Numbered from the stretch's first letter, positions 54,192-64,000 are shown. The stretch: DNA of 64,000 nt from Clostridium estertheticum subsp. estertheticum (GCF_001877035.1 NZ_CP015756.1:4393001-4457000); one strand, 5' to 3'. Notes: generated by a model not told the origin, from the sequence alone. Numbers and translations are program-made.

Positions 54192-54458
54192 AAGTACTCT
54201 ATAAATATATTTAAAAAATATAAATATTTGAACTATAAGTATAGCTGGTATTCCTATTACAAACTTATTATGTTTAGTTTTATGTCTAAATAATCGCATA
54301 CCTAGAAATATGCCCAAAGCACCATAAGCAATAGCTATAGTGAAAAGTGTCTTCTCTGGGGTTCTCCATTTTCCCTTTCTTGATTTGTTCTTATCCGAAT
54401 ACATTACAAAAATTCCGTACAAATTAATAGCCAAAACATAATATAAAAATATCTTCAT
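54189..54458 (-). CDS. DUF1294 membrane protein
   Basis: 89 residues, three helices. YVLAINLYGIFVMYSDKNK, then GKWRTPEKTLFTIAIAYGALGIFLGMRLFRHKTKH and FVIGIPAILIVQIFIFF match the DUF1294 family. The conserved W-R-x-P-E and HKTKH motifs face the cytosol. The function is unknown. It lies 40 nt downstream of another small membrane protein gene, perhaps in one transcript. Confidence 0.88.
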   Translation of the reverse strand: MKIFLYYVLAINLYGIFVMYSDKNKSRKGKWRTPEKTLFTIAIAYGALGIFLGMRLFRHKTKHNKFVIGIPAILIVQIFIFFKYIYRVL

Positions 54459-54498
54459 TTGTTTCCCTCCATTTTAATAATAATTAAAATTATTCATC

Positions 54499-54849
54499 TT
54501 ATCGTGACAATTCTTTTTCTTTATTGGTTATCATTAAGTCATTACATATAAATATAACGGCAATAACGCATCCTAATATAGCTGCTCCATTACTCAAGAC
54601 TCTATTATCTATAAAACTCTCTAAAAAGGGCATTCCTACAAAAAAATAAATCATAATTAAAGGATAAACTACTTTTCTCAGTTTCCGAGTTGATATAACT
54701 TCGGACATACTAACAATAAATAAAAGTATTATCGCTATTCTTATCATTACTGTTGGTATTTCAAATTTCATAAATATCATTATAAATCCAGCTATACCAA
54801 TAATAAATGAAAGTTTTGTTAATAGCATTGTTATTGATTTCAATTTCAT
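54499..54849 (-). CDS. Four-helix membrane protein of unknown function
   Basis: 116 residues with four hydrophobic segments (MLLTKLSFIIGIAGFIMIFM, VMIRIAIILLFIVSM, VVYPLIMIYFFVGMPF, AAILGCVIAVIFICN) and a polar C-terminus. No family was recognised. The start is ATG 54849, 9 nt after GGGG; two ATG codons further upstream overlap or precede that site. It precedes the DUF1294 gene on the same strand. Confidence 0.65.
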   Translation of the reverse strand: MKLKSITMLLTKLSFIIGIAGFIMIFMKFEIPTVMIRIAIILLFIVSMSEVISTRKLRKVVYPLIMIYFFVGMPFLESFIDNRVLSNGAAILGCVIAVIFICNDLMITNKEKELSR

Positions 54850-55103
54850 AAATATCATCCCCAACATAAAGTATTATTAAATATATATGTTCGGATAACT
54901 AATGTATTCCTAAATTTCAACAACATTCCTAACCATACCATCACTGAAAAGAGATTAAATATGCCGAATTTCTTCGATAAAATTCCATTAAATCCCTTAG
55001 CCATAGGCCGCTGTACTTACCTATTTAAAATCAGAAACTCCCCCGACGACTTCGTTCCACCGGAACGCAGAGGCACAACCACTGATATATGCGTCGTAAT
55101 CAT

Positions 55104-55441
55104 AGGGAATTTCTCCATAGGGACTTGCAAGAAGAAGCGCAGAAACATTGAAATTGAATTTAGAAATTCTTTTTTTGCTAATATAAAATTCTCGTAAGCC
55201 TGCCAGGATGCATAACAATTAATAATTGTTATGTGCCCCAGAGAACTTCCCAGAGGTCCAGGCTAGCGAACCCGAGACAGGACGTCGAGTGTGAGCACGT
55301 AACAATTGATAATTGTTACGCCCCCCAGAGAGCTACCCAGAGGATAGAGAATTTTATATTCACAAAAAATTAGAATTTCTTAATAAAATTTCACGTTCCA
55401 AGCTCTAATTGCAAGGTCCGAAGGAGAAATGGTATTTCCTT
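55104..55441 (-). repeat. Palindromic repeat element, copy C
   Basis: About 335 bp. Read on the minus strand it matches copy A throughout: TAAAAGGAAATACC, TTTCTCC, TTGCAATTAGAGCTTG, ATAAAATTCTC, the core with CTCACACTCGACGTCCTGTC and CTCTGGGAAGTTCTCTGGGG, and the end again. It carries one extra 50-bp internal unit (CTCTGGGTAGCTCTCTGGGG plus GTAACAATTATCAATTGTTAC), so the core module is doubled. It begins at the stop codon of sbcC. The gap 54870-55103 before it holds no convincing gene; 55030-55095 is unusually GC-rich for the region. Confidence 0.75.
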
Positions 55442-58400
55442 TTACGTATACTCTAGTTTTACTTTGCTGCCACCCTGCCCTTGCTCTGCGGGAGTAACTA
55501 TTAGTTTTATTGGAACTCTATTACGAAGCTCCTCCACGTGACTTATTATTCCCACAGACAATGTGCTTGAATGAAGTTTTTCAAGTGAATTCATTACTAC
55601 GTCTAATAGGTCCGTATCTAATGTTCCAAACCCTTCATCTAAGAAGAAGAATTCTAATGGAGCACTCCCTTTTAATTGAATTTGTGAGGAAAGTGCTAGT
55701 GCAAGACATAATGAGGTTAAGAAAGTTTCTCCTCCTGATAATGTGTTAGTTTCACGTCTTATGCCTCCATTAAAATCATCTCTCATTACAAATGCTCCAT
55801 TAGCATCAAGCTCCAATGCATAACGTCCCCTTGTTATCTCTTTTAACCGTTTTGAAGCTTCCATAGATATATATTTCAGCTGCTTCATGGCTACGTATTC
55901 AACAAATTTATTTCCTTGAATAAGAGTGTCAAGTTCTCTTAAAAGACCCAATTTACGCTCTACTGATTTTTTCTTTATTAGGAGTGTTTTAATCTCTTCC
56001 ATCTTTCTCTCCATGTCCACAAGTGCCCTAAATTGAGCACCTATTGATTTGGTCTTTTCCTCTAGAACTGTTCCAATAACTTCTCTTTTTTCTTTTAATT
56101 CTTCAAATAAAATAACATCTACTTCTTTCCCTTGAAGCAAGATTTCAAGTCGTTTTAAATTATCTATAAGGTTACGTTTAAGTTCCTCATACTGTTTTAT
56201 TTCTTTCTCGAAGATTACCAATACTTCTCTTGAAACGGAGTGGAGTAAAACTGTTTTAGTATCTTCAAAGGAATTCTCGTTTAGTGATATGTTTAATTTT
56301 TCTTGTCCCTCCATTAACATCTTAGACAACATTTCTTTTTTGTTTTCCTCGCTAGTTTTTTGAGTTAAAACATTTTGTTTTTCTATATTTTCTCTTTCAA
56401 AGACTGCTTTTAGACTTGATTCTTTTAAAGTGATCTCTTTAATTTGGGCTCTTACTTTTTCTACTTCAATTTTAGGGGTATGCTCTATCGTAGGAGCAAA
56501 TCCACAAAGCTCCACTATTTGAAGCGTCAAGCGTTCTATTTCCGCCCTTTTCTCCTTGCCACTTGTTTCTATTTCTGTTTTCAAGTTGGTAAGTTCCCTT
56601 AAAGTCTTATCTATATCTACTCTTTCCTTTTCTAAGGTTACGATCTCTGTTCTATTTTTTCTAATCTTCGATGTAAGTTTTATCACTTCATTATCTATCC
56701 TTTTAATTTGTAAAATCTTTTCTTTTATGGACATTGATTCTTCATTACCATTTTGTTCCTGCTTAAATGAATCCTCTTCACGTAATAAGTCTTCATTTAA
56801 AATCTTGTGACTTTGAGAAAGTAACTCTAACCTCTCTCCCGAAATAGAGATATCATTTTGTAAAACTAATAACGCTTCGCTTTCTTTTCTTAAACCTTCT
56901 CCAATTTTTGCCTCCTCCATTGCTACTTTACTTTTTTCTTCTCGAGCCTGCGCAAGTATAACTTCTAGATTTGTCTTTTGTTTATTATATAATTCGATCC
57001 TTTCTTTAAACTGAAGTAATGATAATTCACTCCTCTTTTTCTCCTCCTCAAGCTCTTTTATGTTTATATCCTTTAGCTTTTTTGTTACTTCTAATAATTG
57101 ACTATTTATATACTGCACATCTCTTGAAAATCCCGCAAGTTTAATTAACTCATTTTGATAATCCTTTGATAGATTTTCTAGGTTTATCACTACACCTTCT
57201 TTTAAACTCTTTAACGCTTTTAAATTTGTATCAACTTTTAACTCTGCTACTTTGGGATGATGCTCCGCACCACATACCGGACATAGGTCACCTTCTTGCA
57301 GATTAGAAGCTAAAACTACTGCCATATTTCCTATTTCTATTTCTTTTATCTCTCCTTCTAACTTTTCACCCTTATCTTTCATAGTTTCTATGGACTTTTC
57401 TACATTTTCTATATTTAACCTAACTTTTTCATTTTCTGTATTTATAATTTCATATTTACCCTTAAGTTCATCATTTATTTTATAATTTTCTACAGCCTTT
57501 TCAAGAGTTACCTTAAGCGTGTTATAAACTTCTTGCTTCTCTAAAAGCAAATTATTATCTCCCGGGAAATCATTCGCTAGTTCCACACTTTTTTCTTCTA
57601 AAAGTACTAATTTATTTTCTTTATCTTTCAAGTTAAGTTTAGCCTTATTATGAAGCAACTCCGTGCTAGACAAAGTTTTTTTCAAGATTTCGCCTTTATT
57701 TTTAAGTTCTAAGACATTTTCAGCAGCTGAATTTACTTCTAGTTCACTGTTATATGTTTTGTACAGTTTTTCCCTATACTCTGGCAATATTTCTATTTTA
57801 TTTAACTTTGTTTCACATGATTGTAACTCTTCTTCTAATTTTCCTTTATTAATAAGAATGATTGATGTTTTTGTATCTTTATCAGCTATAGTATGAGTAA
57901 GTTCTTTATGTTTTTTTAATAAAACATCTTTCTCATTAGCTAAATAAGTTATTTTCTCTTCAATATTGGATGCTTGTTTTAAACTTACTTCCTTTTCAAT
58001 CAACCTTGGTAATTTATCATTTTTAGATTGAAAAGCTTCCTCATAAGATATTTTTGTACTCTCTAGTTTTTGAGATATAAGTTCATAATCTTTGATTAAT
58101 TTTTGAAGTTTCTCTCCGTTTATAGTTAAGCTTTTTTGAGTTTCTGAAACATTTTCAATATAAGGCTTTACATTTAATGCTAAATTTCCTTTTGTAAATT
58201 TTACTTTTTTATTTTCTATGTCTTCCTCTTGGAGTTTTAACAAATCTTCTTTTTTTACATATTGGCTCTTTTCCTTTTGTAATTCAAAAATGTTTTTATA
58301 TACTTCATACTCTTTATCTAGAGTACTTTTCTGGAGTTTAATCCCCTTTTCTTCTTCTTTTAAAATCACCAGCATTTCCTTTATTTGATTATGTGATTCT

Positions 58401-59041
58401 TCATCTACATTCTCATAACCCTTCATTTCTCCCTCAAGTAAAGTTTTAGTGTTTAAATTTTCATTTCTAACTTTCTTTATCTTTTCATAAAGTTTAGAGC
58501 CATATTTCTCAAGAGCAAATATTCTCTCTAACATATCTCTCCTTTGCTTTCCAGTTAGCTTTAAAAATTCATTAAATTTACCTTGAGGTAATACTACTGA
58601 CCTTGTAAAATCCTCAACCTTTAGCCCTACAATACTTATAATATTTTCCTCTAAATCTTTTGGTCCTTCTGCGATAACTTTGTTCTCCTCAGGTTTCTCT
58701 TTATTTATCTCAATTAGCCTTGCATAGGCAGTTTTAAAGTTTCCAGTTTTTAATCTCTTTATACATCTTTCTGCTCTATATGACGTGCGACCTTTGCCTA
58801 GTCCTATTTCGAAATCAAAACTTATTTCTACTACATTTGTTTCTGTATTTACAAACTCTTTAGTATCCCTTGATACTTTTCCGTATAGGGCTATAGTTAT
58901 CCCATCTAATATAGTTGATTTACCACTAGCTGTTGGCCCAAATATTCCGAAGAGTCCTTTTTCTGTAAGCTTTGAGAATTCTATAGTTTGCTGCTCTACA
59001 AAAGAATTTAACCCTTTTATCTTAAGACTTACTGGTTTCAT
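55442..59041 (-). CDS. sbcC: SbcC, Rad50-like nuclease subunit
   Basis: 1199 residues, ATPase of the SbcCD double-strand-break and hairpin nuclease. N-terminal Walker A GIFGPTASGKSTILDGI, then long coiled-coil arms rich in K, E and L (about 180-1010). A zinc hook CPVCG (about residue 584) lies in the middle, and the C-terminal lobe has LSGGETFLTSLCLALALSS and FFFLDEGFGTLD. The start is ATG 59041, 9 nt after AGGAGG, overlapping the end of sbcD by 20 nt. An ATG at 59059 would contain the ribosome site. Confidence 0.96.
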   Translation of the reverse strand: MKPVSLKIKGLNSFVEQQTIEFSKLTEKGLFGIFGPTASGKSTILDGITIALYGKVSRDTKEFVNTETNVVEISFDFEIGLGKGRTSYRAERCIKRLKTGNFKTAYARLIEINKEKPEENKVIAEGPKDLEENIISIVGLKVEDFTRSVVLPQGKFNEFLKLTGKQRRDMLERIFALEKYGSKLYEKIKKVRNENLNTKTLLEGEMKGYENVDEESHNQIKEMLVILKEEEKGIKLQKSTLDKEYEVYKNIFELQKEKSQYVKKEDLLKLQEEDIENKKVKFTKGNLALNVKPYIENVSETQKSLTINGEKLQKLIKDYELISQKLESTKISYEEAFQSKNDKLPRLIEKEVSLKQASNIEEKITYLANEKDVLLKKHKELTHTIADKDTKTSIILINKGKLEEELQSCETKLNKIEILPEYREKLYKTYNSELEVNSAAENVLELKNKGEILKKTLSSTELLHNKAKLNLKDKENKLVLLEEKSVELANDFPGDNNLLLEKQEVYNTLKVTLEKAVENYKINDELKGKYEIINTENEKVRLNIENVEKSIETMKDKGEKLEGEIKEIEIGNMAVVLASNLQEGDLCPVCGAEHHPKVAELKVDTNLKALKSLKEGVVINLENLSKDYQNELIKLAGFSRDVQYINSQLLEVTKKLKDINIKELEEEKKRSELSLLQFKERIELYNKQKTNLEVILAQAREEKSKVAMEEAKIGEGLRKESEALLVLQNDISISGERLELLSQSHKILNEDLLREEDSFKQEQNGNEESMSIKEKILQIKRIDNEVIKLTSKIRKNRTEIVTLEKERVDIDKTLRELTNLKTEIETSGKEKRAEIERLTLQIVELCGFAPTIEHTPKIEVEKVRAQIKEITLKESSLKAVFERENIEKQNVLTQKTSEENKKEMLSKMLMEGQEKLNISLNENSFEDTKTVLLHSVSREVLVIFEKEIKQYEELKRNLIDNLKRLEILLQGKEVDVILFEELKEKREVIGTVLEEKTKSIGAQFRALVDMERKMEEIKTLLIKKKSVERKLGLLRELDTLIQGNKFVEYVAMKQLKYISMEASKRLKEITRGRYALELDANGAFVMRDDFNGGIRRETNTLSGGETFLTSLCLALALSSQIQLKGSAPLEFFFLDEGFGTLDTDLLDVVMNSLEKLHSSTLSVGIISHVEELRNRVPIKLIVTPAEQGQGGSKVKLEYT

Positions 59042-60278
59042 CTTTGGTTTCCTCCTCATCTAATGCTATACTTAAGAACAAGTCCATTAACTCACTTGTT
59101 GGCTCAAGACCACCCTTCGCAAGCACAAAATATTCTTTGAACATTTCCTCCATGGATTTTTCCCTCAAGCTTTCCTTTAATTCTTTAGAATCTTCAATTT
59201 CATCTATTATTGGCTGTATAGAAACTATATCTGGTCTTAATCTTTTCATTTCCTTTATGTTCTCCGTACTTATTATTTCCTTAGTCTTTATTTCAAGATA
59301 CACCCAGATTTTTTTTTCGCCCTCGAGCTTACATTTCTCTAATGCAACCTCTGTGCTATCACATTTCCATATTTCTATTGGTTTATAGTTTCTAAACAAT
59401 ATATTTGATATTTCAGCCTCTAATCCAGCTTTAACATCTACAATATACGCTCCCTTACTATAGTTTATTTCACTTTTGCTATATTGTATTGGAGAACCGG
59501 AATATCTTATTTTGCCCTTAGTTCCAGGGACCTTTTGTGGTCTATGAAGATGTCCTAGAGCGCAATACTGTGCTTTCTTTGGAAACTTAGATGGCGATAC
59601 TGAGAGGCTTCCCCCTAGTTGTATACTTCTTTCAGATCCACTCTCCTCTCCCCCCATAACATATAGATGAGATATTACTAGATTTATAGTGTCATCTCTA
59701 TATTTAAGGGATAGATCATCAAACAACTCTCCTATTCTATCCGAATAACTTTTCTGCCTATCCTCATCATTTAATTCTGTGGTCAGTACTTCGTTCAGCC
59801 TTTTTTCGCTTGGATAAGGAAGTGTTATTATAACTGCCTTTTCCCCTCTTATGCTAAGTTCTACATACCCTTCTCCACTTTCTATTATTTCAAAATCATA
59901 ATTATCATCAGTATTATATTCTCCAAAAACACCCTGCCTAGCTATACTTTTAGGTTCCCCAAGGAGTATTACTCCATGCTCATATGCAAGGGAGCTTGCA
60001 GCTACTAATCTTTCCGGATTATCATGGTTACCTGCAATGACAAGCACCGCAGTCTTACCACTACTTGTAATATCGCTAATAGTACTATAGAACATTTTTT
60101 CTGCCTTTGCTGGCGGGTTACCATTATCATATATATCTCCAGCTATAAGGACTAAATCTATATCATTATCTTTAACTATTTCTCTGAATTCTTTTAGGAA
60201 TTCTTCCTGTTCCTCCAGCCTACTATACTGCTCTAATGTCTTCCCCAAATGCCAATCTGATGTGTGAAGTATTCGCAT
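59022..60278 (-). CDS. sbcD: SbcD, Mre11-like nuclease subunit
   Basis: 418 residues. Metallophosphoesterase motifs: MRILHTSDWHLGKTLE, VLIAGDIYDNGNPPA, VIAGNHDNPERL, NLVISHLYVMGG and CALGHLHRPQKV. They hold the two Mn ions of the nuclease site. It pairs with SbcC to cut DNA hairpins and process breaks, also clearing palindromes; the window contains several long palindromic repeats. GGAGC precedes the ATG. The C-terminal residues overlap sbcC. Confidence 0.96.
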   Translation of the reverse strand: MRILHTSDWHLGKTLEQYSRLEEQEEFLKEFREIVKDNDIDLVLIAGDIYDNGNPPAKAEKMFYSTISDITSSGKTAVLVIAGNHDNPERLVAASSLAYEHGVILLGEPKSIARQGVFGEYNTDDNYDFEIIESGEGYVELSIRGEKAVIITLPYPSEKRLNEVLTTELNDEDRQKSYSDRIGELFDDLSLKYRDDTINLVISHLYVMGGEESGSERSIQLGGSLSVSPSKFPKKAQYCALGHLHRPQKVPGTKGKIRYSGSPIQYSKSEINYSKGAYIVDVKAGLEAEISNILFRNYKPIEIWKCDSTEVALEKCKLEGEKKIWVYLEIKTKEIISTENIKEMKRLRPDIVSIQPIIDEIEDSKELKESLREKSMEEMFKEYFVLAKGGLEPTSELMDLFLSIALDEEETKDETSKS

Positions 60279-60368
60279 ATTTATGGCTCCTTTCTTTAGA
60301 ATTCTTTCTTGGTATTCTCCTGTCCTCCAGTGTTAATGTGGGGATGGTTAACGACTATCCCATATTTT

Positions 60369-63300
60369 CTATTGTTTTACTTCCACTGCTTCATCTGAGC
60401 TAAAAGAGTATATGTATCTCTCTTTAACATCTACTTTCAGTGTAACTTCAAGTGCTTTTGCATAATAATCAAGCTGAGACTTATATTTGTCAATTAGTAA
60501 GTTTACCTCTCCATTTTTCACGAAGTCTGTTTTATAATCCACAAGTATTATCTGCCCATTTTCCTCAAAATAACAATCAATTATCCCTTGAAGTATTATT
60601 TGCTCATCTCCATATATTTCTACAGGAAGACTTTTATCTATATCAGTACTACTAATTTCCATATGGAACGGAACCTCTCTTTTCAATTGGTTTAGAGCAT
60701 ATGCTTTTATCATTCTTTGCCCAAGTAAAGTTTTAAATAACTTTCCTAACTTATCTATACGGACAGCCTTGCCCTCTTCTTTGGATAATAACGATTTTTC
60801 TACAAGGATTTGAACTTGTGCTTCTATTTCAGTGGATGTTGTCACTTTAGTTAGGTCTAATCTTTGAAGTACTGAATGCATTGCAGTTCCTTTTTCAGCT
60901 GGCGATAAGCCCTTTACTTCTTCTAGGAATTTTGGTTTGTTTATAAGTCTTGGTGCATACATATTGCCAGAACCGATCTCCGTTAGCTCAACGTTGAACT
61001 TCCTTTTAAGCTCTGTTACTGTAAGTACTGTAGGCATTTTTGTAGACTTCTCGTATTTATAAACAAAGCCTAACCTCTTTTCTATCTCTGACATCAATTT
61101 TTCTTCAGATGATTTTTGATATAATAATTCTTCCTGCGATAATTTATCATCTAATAATTTATCATATATAGATTTTTCCTTAAGAATACTAAGCCTTTCC
61201 TCTGCACTAACAAGAGTTTCCTCCTCCAGTTGCTCATCTTTCTTTATATGTTCTCTATTCCAAAAACGCACAATGAAATTTGAAGGATCACTTAGGAGAT
61301 GTAAATTTTCATCCCCTATTTGTATACGCTCCCTTAGAGGTTTTCCATCAACATGCCTAATTACTGCAGGTATTATCCAATCTAAATAGCTTTTTCCTTT
61401 TAATATTTCATATTCCCCTAGCTTTTCACTGCTCTCGTCTAAGCTTGAACTCATTCTAGATAGATTTTTATCTATATTTCTAATTGAGCCAGTTATTATT
61501 AGTTTTTCCTTTGCCCTTGTTAAAGCTACATATAATACTCTCATTTCCTCAGCTAAACTTTCTATTTTTATTGTCTTTTTTAGTGCTTGCTTTAGTACTG
61601 TAGGATACGAAATTCTTCTAATTGGATCCACATAATCTGGCCCATACCCTAATTCATAATGAAATAATATACTCTTATTTATATCCATCAAATTAAAGTT
61701 TTTCCCCATTCCACTTAGAAATACTACAGGGAATTCTAGTCCCTTACTTTTATGAATGCTCATTATTCTGACTACGTTCTCATTCTCACCTAAGGTTTTA
61801 GCGCTACCCATGTCACCACTGCTTACTTTTAGCTTATTTATAAAGTTTATAAAATTAAACAATCCCTTATAACTTGTCTCTTCATATTGCCTTGCCCTTT
61901 GAAAAAGCACTCTTAAATTTGCTTGTCTTTGAGTGCCTCCTGGCATGGCTCCTATATAACCGTAATAACCAGTGTCCGTGTATAAATACCAGATGAACTC
62001 ATCGATAGGCATATATGTGCATATGTCTCTAAAGTAATCCAATTTCTTTAGGAATCTTTTAAGTTTTTTATCCAAAGAATCTAGCTGTTTATCTTCTAAG
62101 TCGCAATTTTTATCCCCAATCTCTAATTTTTTATCCCCAGATTGATCTTCTTTATCCTCAGACCGTGTATCTTTAAAATCAACGAAATTTACCATTGCCT
62201 CATAAAAACTTACTTCCCTTTGCCCTATTCTTATATCACCTAGTTCCTCTGAGGTAAACCCTCCTATTGGGGAACGTAGTACTGAGAGCATTGGTATATC
62301 CTGCCTTGGGTTATCTATAATTTGAAGAAGACTCATAATTACTTGAATTTCTACGGTGCTAAAATAGCCTGTCCCTGTATCTGCATAAACTGGTATATTC
62401 TCAAGCTTTAATTGCGCGAGGAAAGAGGGTGCCCAAGCTGAGGTTGCACGAAGTAATATTACAATATCTTTATAGTCAACATCCCTATATTCTTTAATGT
62501 TTTTGTCATAAACTTTAAAAGCTTCGGTTTTACTCCCTTGATAATCCCTATGCGCCATTAATTCTTTTATTCTTTTTGCCACAATTCTTGCTTCAAGTTC
62601 AATGTTCGTTGGAGTTTCATCCTCATTTATGTTTACTTGGCCCCCACTTTCCTCTTCATTTTCGTCATTTTCTGAGTCCTTAATCTCTTTTTCAATAAGA
62701 TGTAGTTCCACGGGGCCACCCACTATTCCTTGCCCAACTAATTCATCAAAATGCGCTCCTAAATTTAATGCTTCTTCATCTGTATAATCAAGATCTCCAA
62801 TATTTTTGCACATTATTTGTTTGAAGATATAATTCACAGCATTTATAACTGTCTCTCGACTTCTAAAGTTTTTGTATAAGGTTATTTTTCTTGTTTTCGC
62901 ACCTTCATCTTTAGAATAGCTATTATACTTGCCTAAAAAAAGCTCTGGCCTTGCTTGACGAAATCTATATATACTTTGTTTTACGTCTCCCACCATAAAT
63001 ACATTTGGAGATCCAATTTTTTCTCTTGAAATTATATTTAGTAAAGTTTCCTGCACCATGTTGCTATCTTGATATTCATCTATCAAAATTTCTTCATATT
63101 TATTCCTTAGCCCTATTGCTACTGAGGAAGGTTCTGGTTTTCCATCATCGCCTAAAACCACCTCCCCCTCCTCATCTTTTTTCATTAATATGTCGAGGCA
63201 GTAATGCTCAAAGTCATTAAAATCAATAATTGATCGTTCCTTTTTCTTTTCTCTGTACTTTTGTTGTAAATCTATAACAAGTTGAGATAATTCCATCATA

Positions 63301-64000
63301 AGTGGATATAATTCTCTTATATCTTCTAAAGAATCTTCTGAATTTGCATTCATTACTTGCTTTTGTAGTTCTTGTAATTGTTTTTTCACCTTATTTCTTA
63401 TCTCTTGAACGACCTTTTGTTTTTCCTTGTCCTTGCATGCCTTTATACTAGGAAGTTTTGCAAAACTTAGCTCTTCAAAAGTTGTTGCCAAATTTTCAAA
63501 ACAGTTATTCGCTGCACTTAAAAGATCCGCAATTAGAGCTAAATCCGACTTGAATACCTCATTATATAAAATTATAGCCTCATTGTCTTCTACATTTTTT
63601 AATGCTTTAACCATTACTTTTTCTATTCCTAGTAATTCTATTTTAGTATCATCCATTAAAACTTTTGCCCAAGGGGTATCGCTAAAGCTTACCCCATCTT
63701 TAATGTTAAAATTCTCAGCTGAATCTATTAGCCATTTATCTGGATCCGTTGAACTCATAGCAAAATTATAAAGGCTTAGAACTATTCCTTGAAGACCTAA
63801 ATCCTCTTTATTGTTGCTATAAGCTTCAACCAGCTTTAAGAAAGTATTGGATTCTAGATTAGGAAATTTAGGGGTTAAAGGTATATCCGAAGAACTATTT
63901 TCTACTTCGCTCTTATTTTCGTCTTCAATTGCTATATACCTATCTTCAAATAATTCCTCTAAAGCTTCTTGCTTAAGAAGCACTGCTTCTGTTCCATCTG
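60369..64000 (-). CDS. addA: AddA helicase-nuclease subunit, C-terminal 1200 residues
   Basis: The RecBCD-like AddAB enzyme repairs double-strand breaks. The gene is open to the window edge: upstream of residue VLLKQEALEELF the frame still reads DGTEA, so the Walker A and about 150-200 N-terminal residues lie beyond it. Visible UvrD motifs are LIDEYQDSN (motif II), VGDVKQSIYRFRQARPELF, VRIMSIHKSKGLEFPVVFL and LYVALTRAKEKLI. The C-terminal nuclease has IILVDYKTDF. AddB should precede it. It ends about 90 nt before sbcD, suggesting one repair operon AddB-AddA-SbcD-SbcC. Confidence 0.95.
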   Translation of the reverse strand, partial: DGTEAVLLKQEALEELFEDRYIAIEDENKSEVENSSSDIPLTPKFPNLESNTFLKLVEAYSNNKEDLGLQGIVLSLYNFAMSSTDPDKWLIDSAENFNIKDGVSFSDTPWAKVLMDDTKIELLGIEKVMVKALKNVEDNEAIILYNEVFKSDLALIADLLSAANNCFENLATTFEELSFAKLPSIKACKDKEKQKVVQEIRNKVKKQLQELQKQVMNANSEDSLEDIRELYPLMMELSQLVIDLQQKYREKKKERSIIDFNDFEHYCLDILMKKDEEGEVVLGDDGKPEPSSVAIGLRNKYEEILIDEYQDSNMVQETLLNIISREKIGSPNVFMVGDVKQSIYRFRQARPELFLGKYNSYSKDEGAKTRKITLYKNFRSRETVINAVNYIFKQIMCKNIGDLDYTDEEALNLGAHFDELVGQGIVGGPVELHLIEKEIKDSENDENEEESGGQVNINEDETPTNIELEARIVAKRIKELMAHRDYQGSKTEAFKVYDKNIKEYRDVDYKDIVILLRATSAWAPSFLAQLKLENIPVYADTGTGYFSTVEIQVIMSLLQIIDNPRQDIPMLSVLRSPIGGFTSEELGDIRIGQREVSFYEAMVNFVDFKDTRSEDKEDQSGDKKLEIGDKNCDLEDKQLDSLDKKLKRFLKKLDYFRDICTYMPIDEFIWYLYTDTGYYGYIGAMPGGTQRQANLRVLFQRARQYEETSYKGLFNFINFINKLKVSSGDMGSAKTLGENENVVRIMSIHKSKGLEFPVVFLSGMGKNFNLMDINKSILFHYELGYGPDYVDPIRRISYPTVLKQALKKTIKIESLAEEMRVLYVALTRAKEKLIITGSIRNIDKNLSRMSSSLDESSEKLGEYEILKGKSYLDWIIPAVIRHVDGKPLRERIQIGDENLHLLSDPSNFIVRFWNREHIKKDEQLEEETLVSAEERLSILKEKSIYDKLLDDKLSQEELLYQKSSEEKLMSEIEKRLGFVYKYEKSTKMPTVLTVTELKRKFNVELTEIGSGNMYAPRLINKPKFLEEVKGLSPAEKGTAMHSVLQRLDLTKVTTSTEIEAQVQILVEKSLLSKEEGKAVRIDKLGKLFKTLLGQRMIKAYALNQLKREVPFHMEISSTDIDKSLPVEIYGDEQIILQGIIDCYFEENGQIILVDYKTDFVKNGEVNLLIDKYKSQLDYYAKALEVTLKVDVKERYIYSFSSDEAVEVKQ

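Noticed and set aside
54961-55218. Open frames on both strands of 78 and 65 codons
   Set aside because: They overlap the palindromic repeat, lack ribosome sites and have no family features.

Overview
The window is about 30% GC, has strong AGGAGG-type ribosome binding sites, tightly packed genes and U-tailed hairpin terminators. It carries clostridial marker families: stand-alone ZTP-controlled AICAR transformylase, FeoA-FeoA-FeoB-DUF2325-FeoC, AddA, SbcCD, a c-di-GMP-I riboswitch and a BusR-type regulator. It is chromosomal DNA of an anaerobic Firmicute, most likely Clostridium sensu stricto. The species cannot be set from the sequence alone. No rRNA, tRNA, CRISPR array, prophage or intact transposase was seen.

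Layout. 1-2.2 kb: 5' part of galE (minus) and mgtE with a long, probably structured leader. 2.2-7.2 kb: an anion/citrate-type permease, a BusR-like c-di-AMP-responsive repressor, and an osmolyte ABC transporter (ATPase with CBS domains, then a permease fused to its binding protein). The transporter promoter carries an exact inverted repeat. 7.2-11.2 kb: acyltransferase-3 membrane protein, a small membrane-anchored protein, and an orphan PAS histidine kinase. 11.2-14.8 kb: ferrous-iron operon with a Fur box and a palindromic element. 14.9-20 kb: GNAT enzyme and argC behind two ArgR boxes, two CNNM/CorC-type proteins, and a 48-residue membrane protein. 20-25.2 kb: SGNH esterase, membrane-bound nucleotide-sugar 4,6-dehydratase, MacB-like ABC pair.

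25.5-48.7 kb is a Wzx/Wzy-type exopolysaccharide locus. The main minus-strand operon runs galU, initiating glycosyl transferase, rfbA, rfbB, rfbC, a GT2-pyruvyl transferase fusion, flippase, three GT2 enzymes, Wzz-like protein, BY-kinase-like ATPase, DUF1972 transferase, GT4 transferase and polymerase. rfbD and a truncated copy of the GT4 gene lie beyond it. Between them, on the opposite strand, are three paralogous beta-helix proteins; the first sits behind a c-di-GMP-I riboswitch. The likely picture is a rhamnose-containing, possibly pyruvylated surface polymer, with secreted beta-helix proteins that bind or modify it under c-di-GMP control.

48.7-64 kb: BrkB/YihY protein, a nitrilase-family amidase, then a 1.1-kb gene-free stretch with four perfect DnaA boxes in a duplicated arrangement. 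After it come a 52-residue membrane protein, AICAR transformylase behind a ZTP riboswitch, two small membrane proteins, sbcC, sbcD and most of addA (cut by the window end). Two long copies (about 295 and 335 bp) and at least two shortened relics of a palindromic repeat family lie in the gene-free stretches. Both long copies begin directly at a stop codon, in the same orientation relative to the upstream gene.
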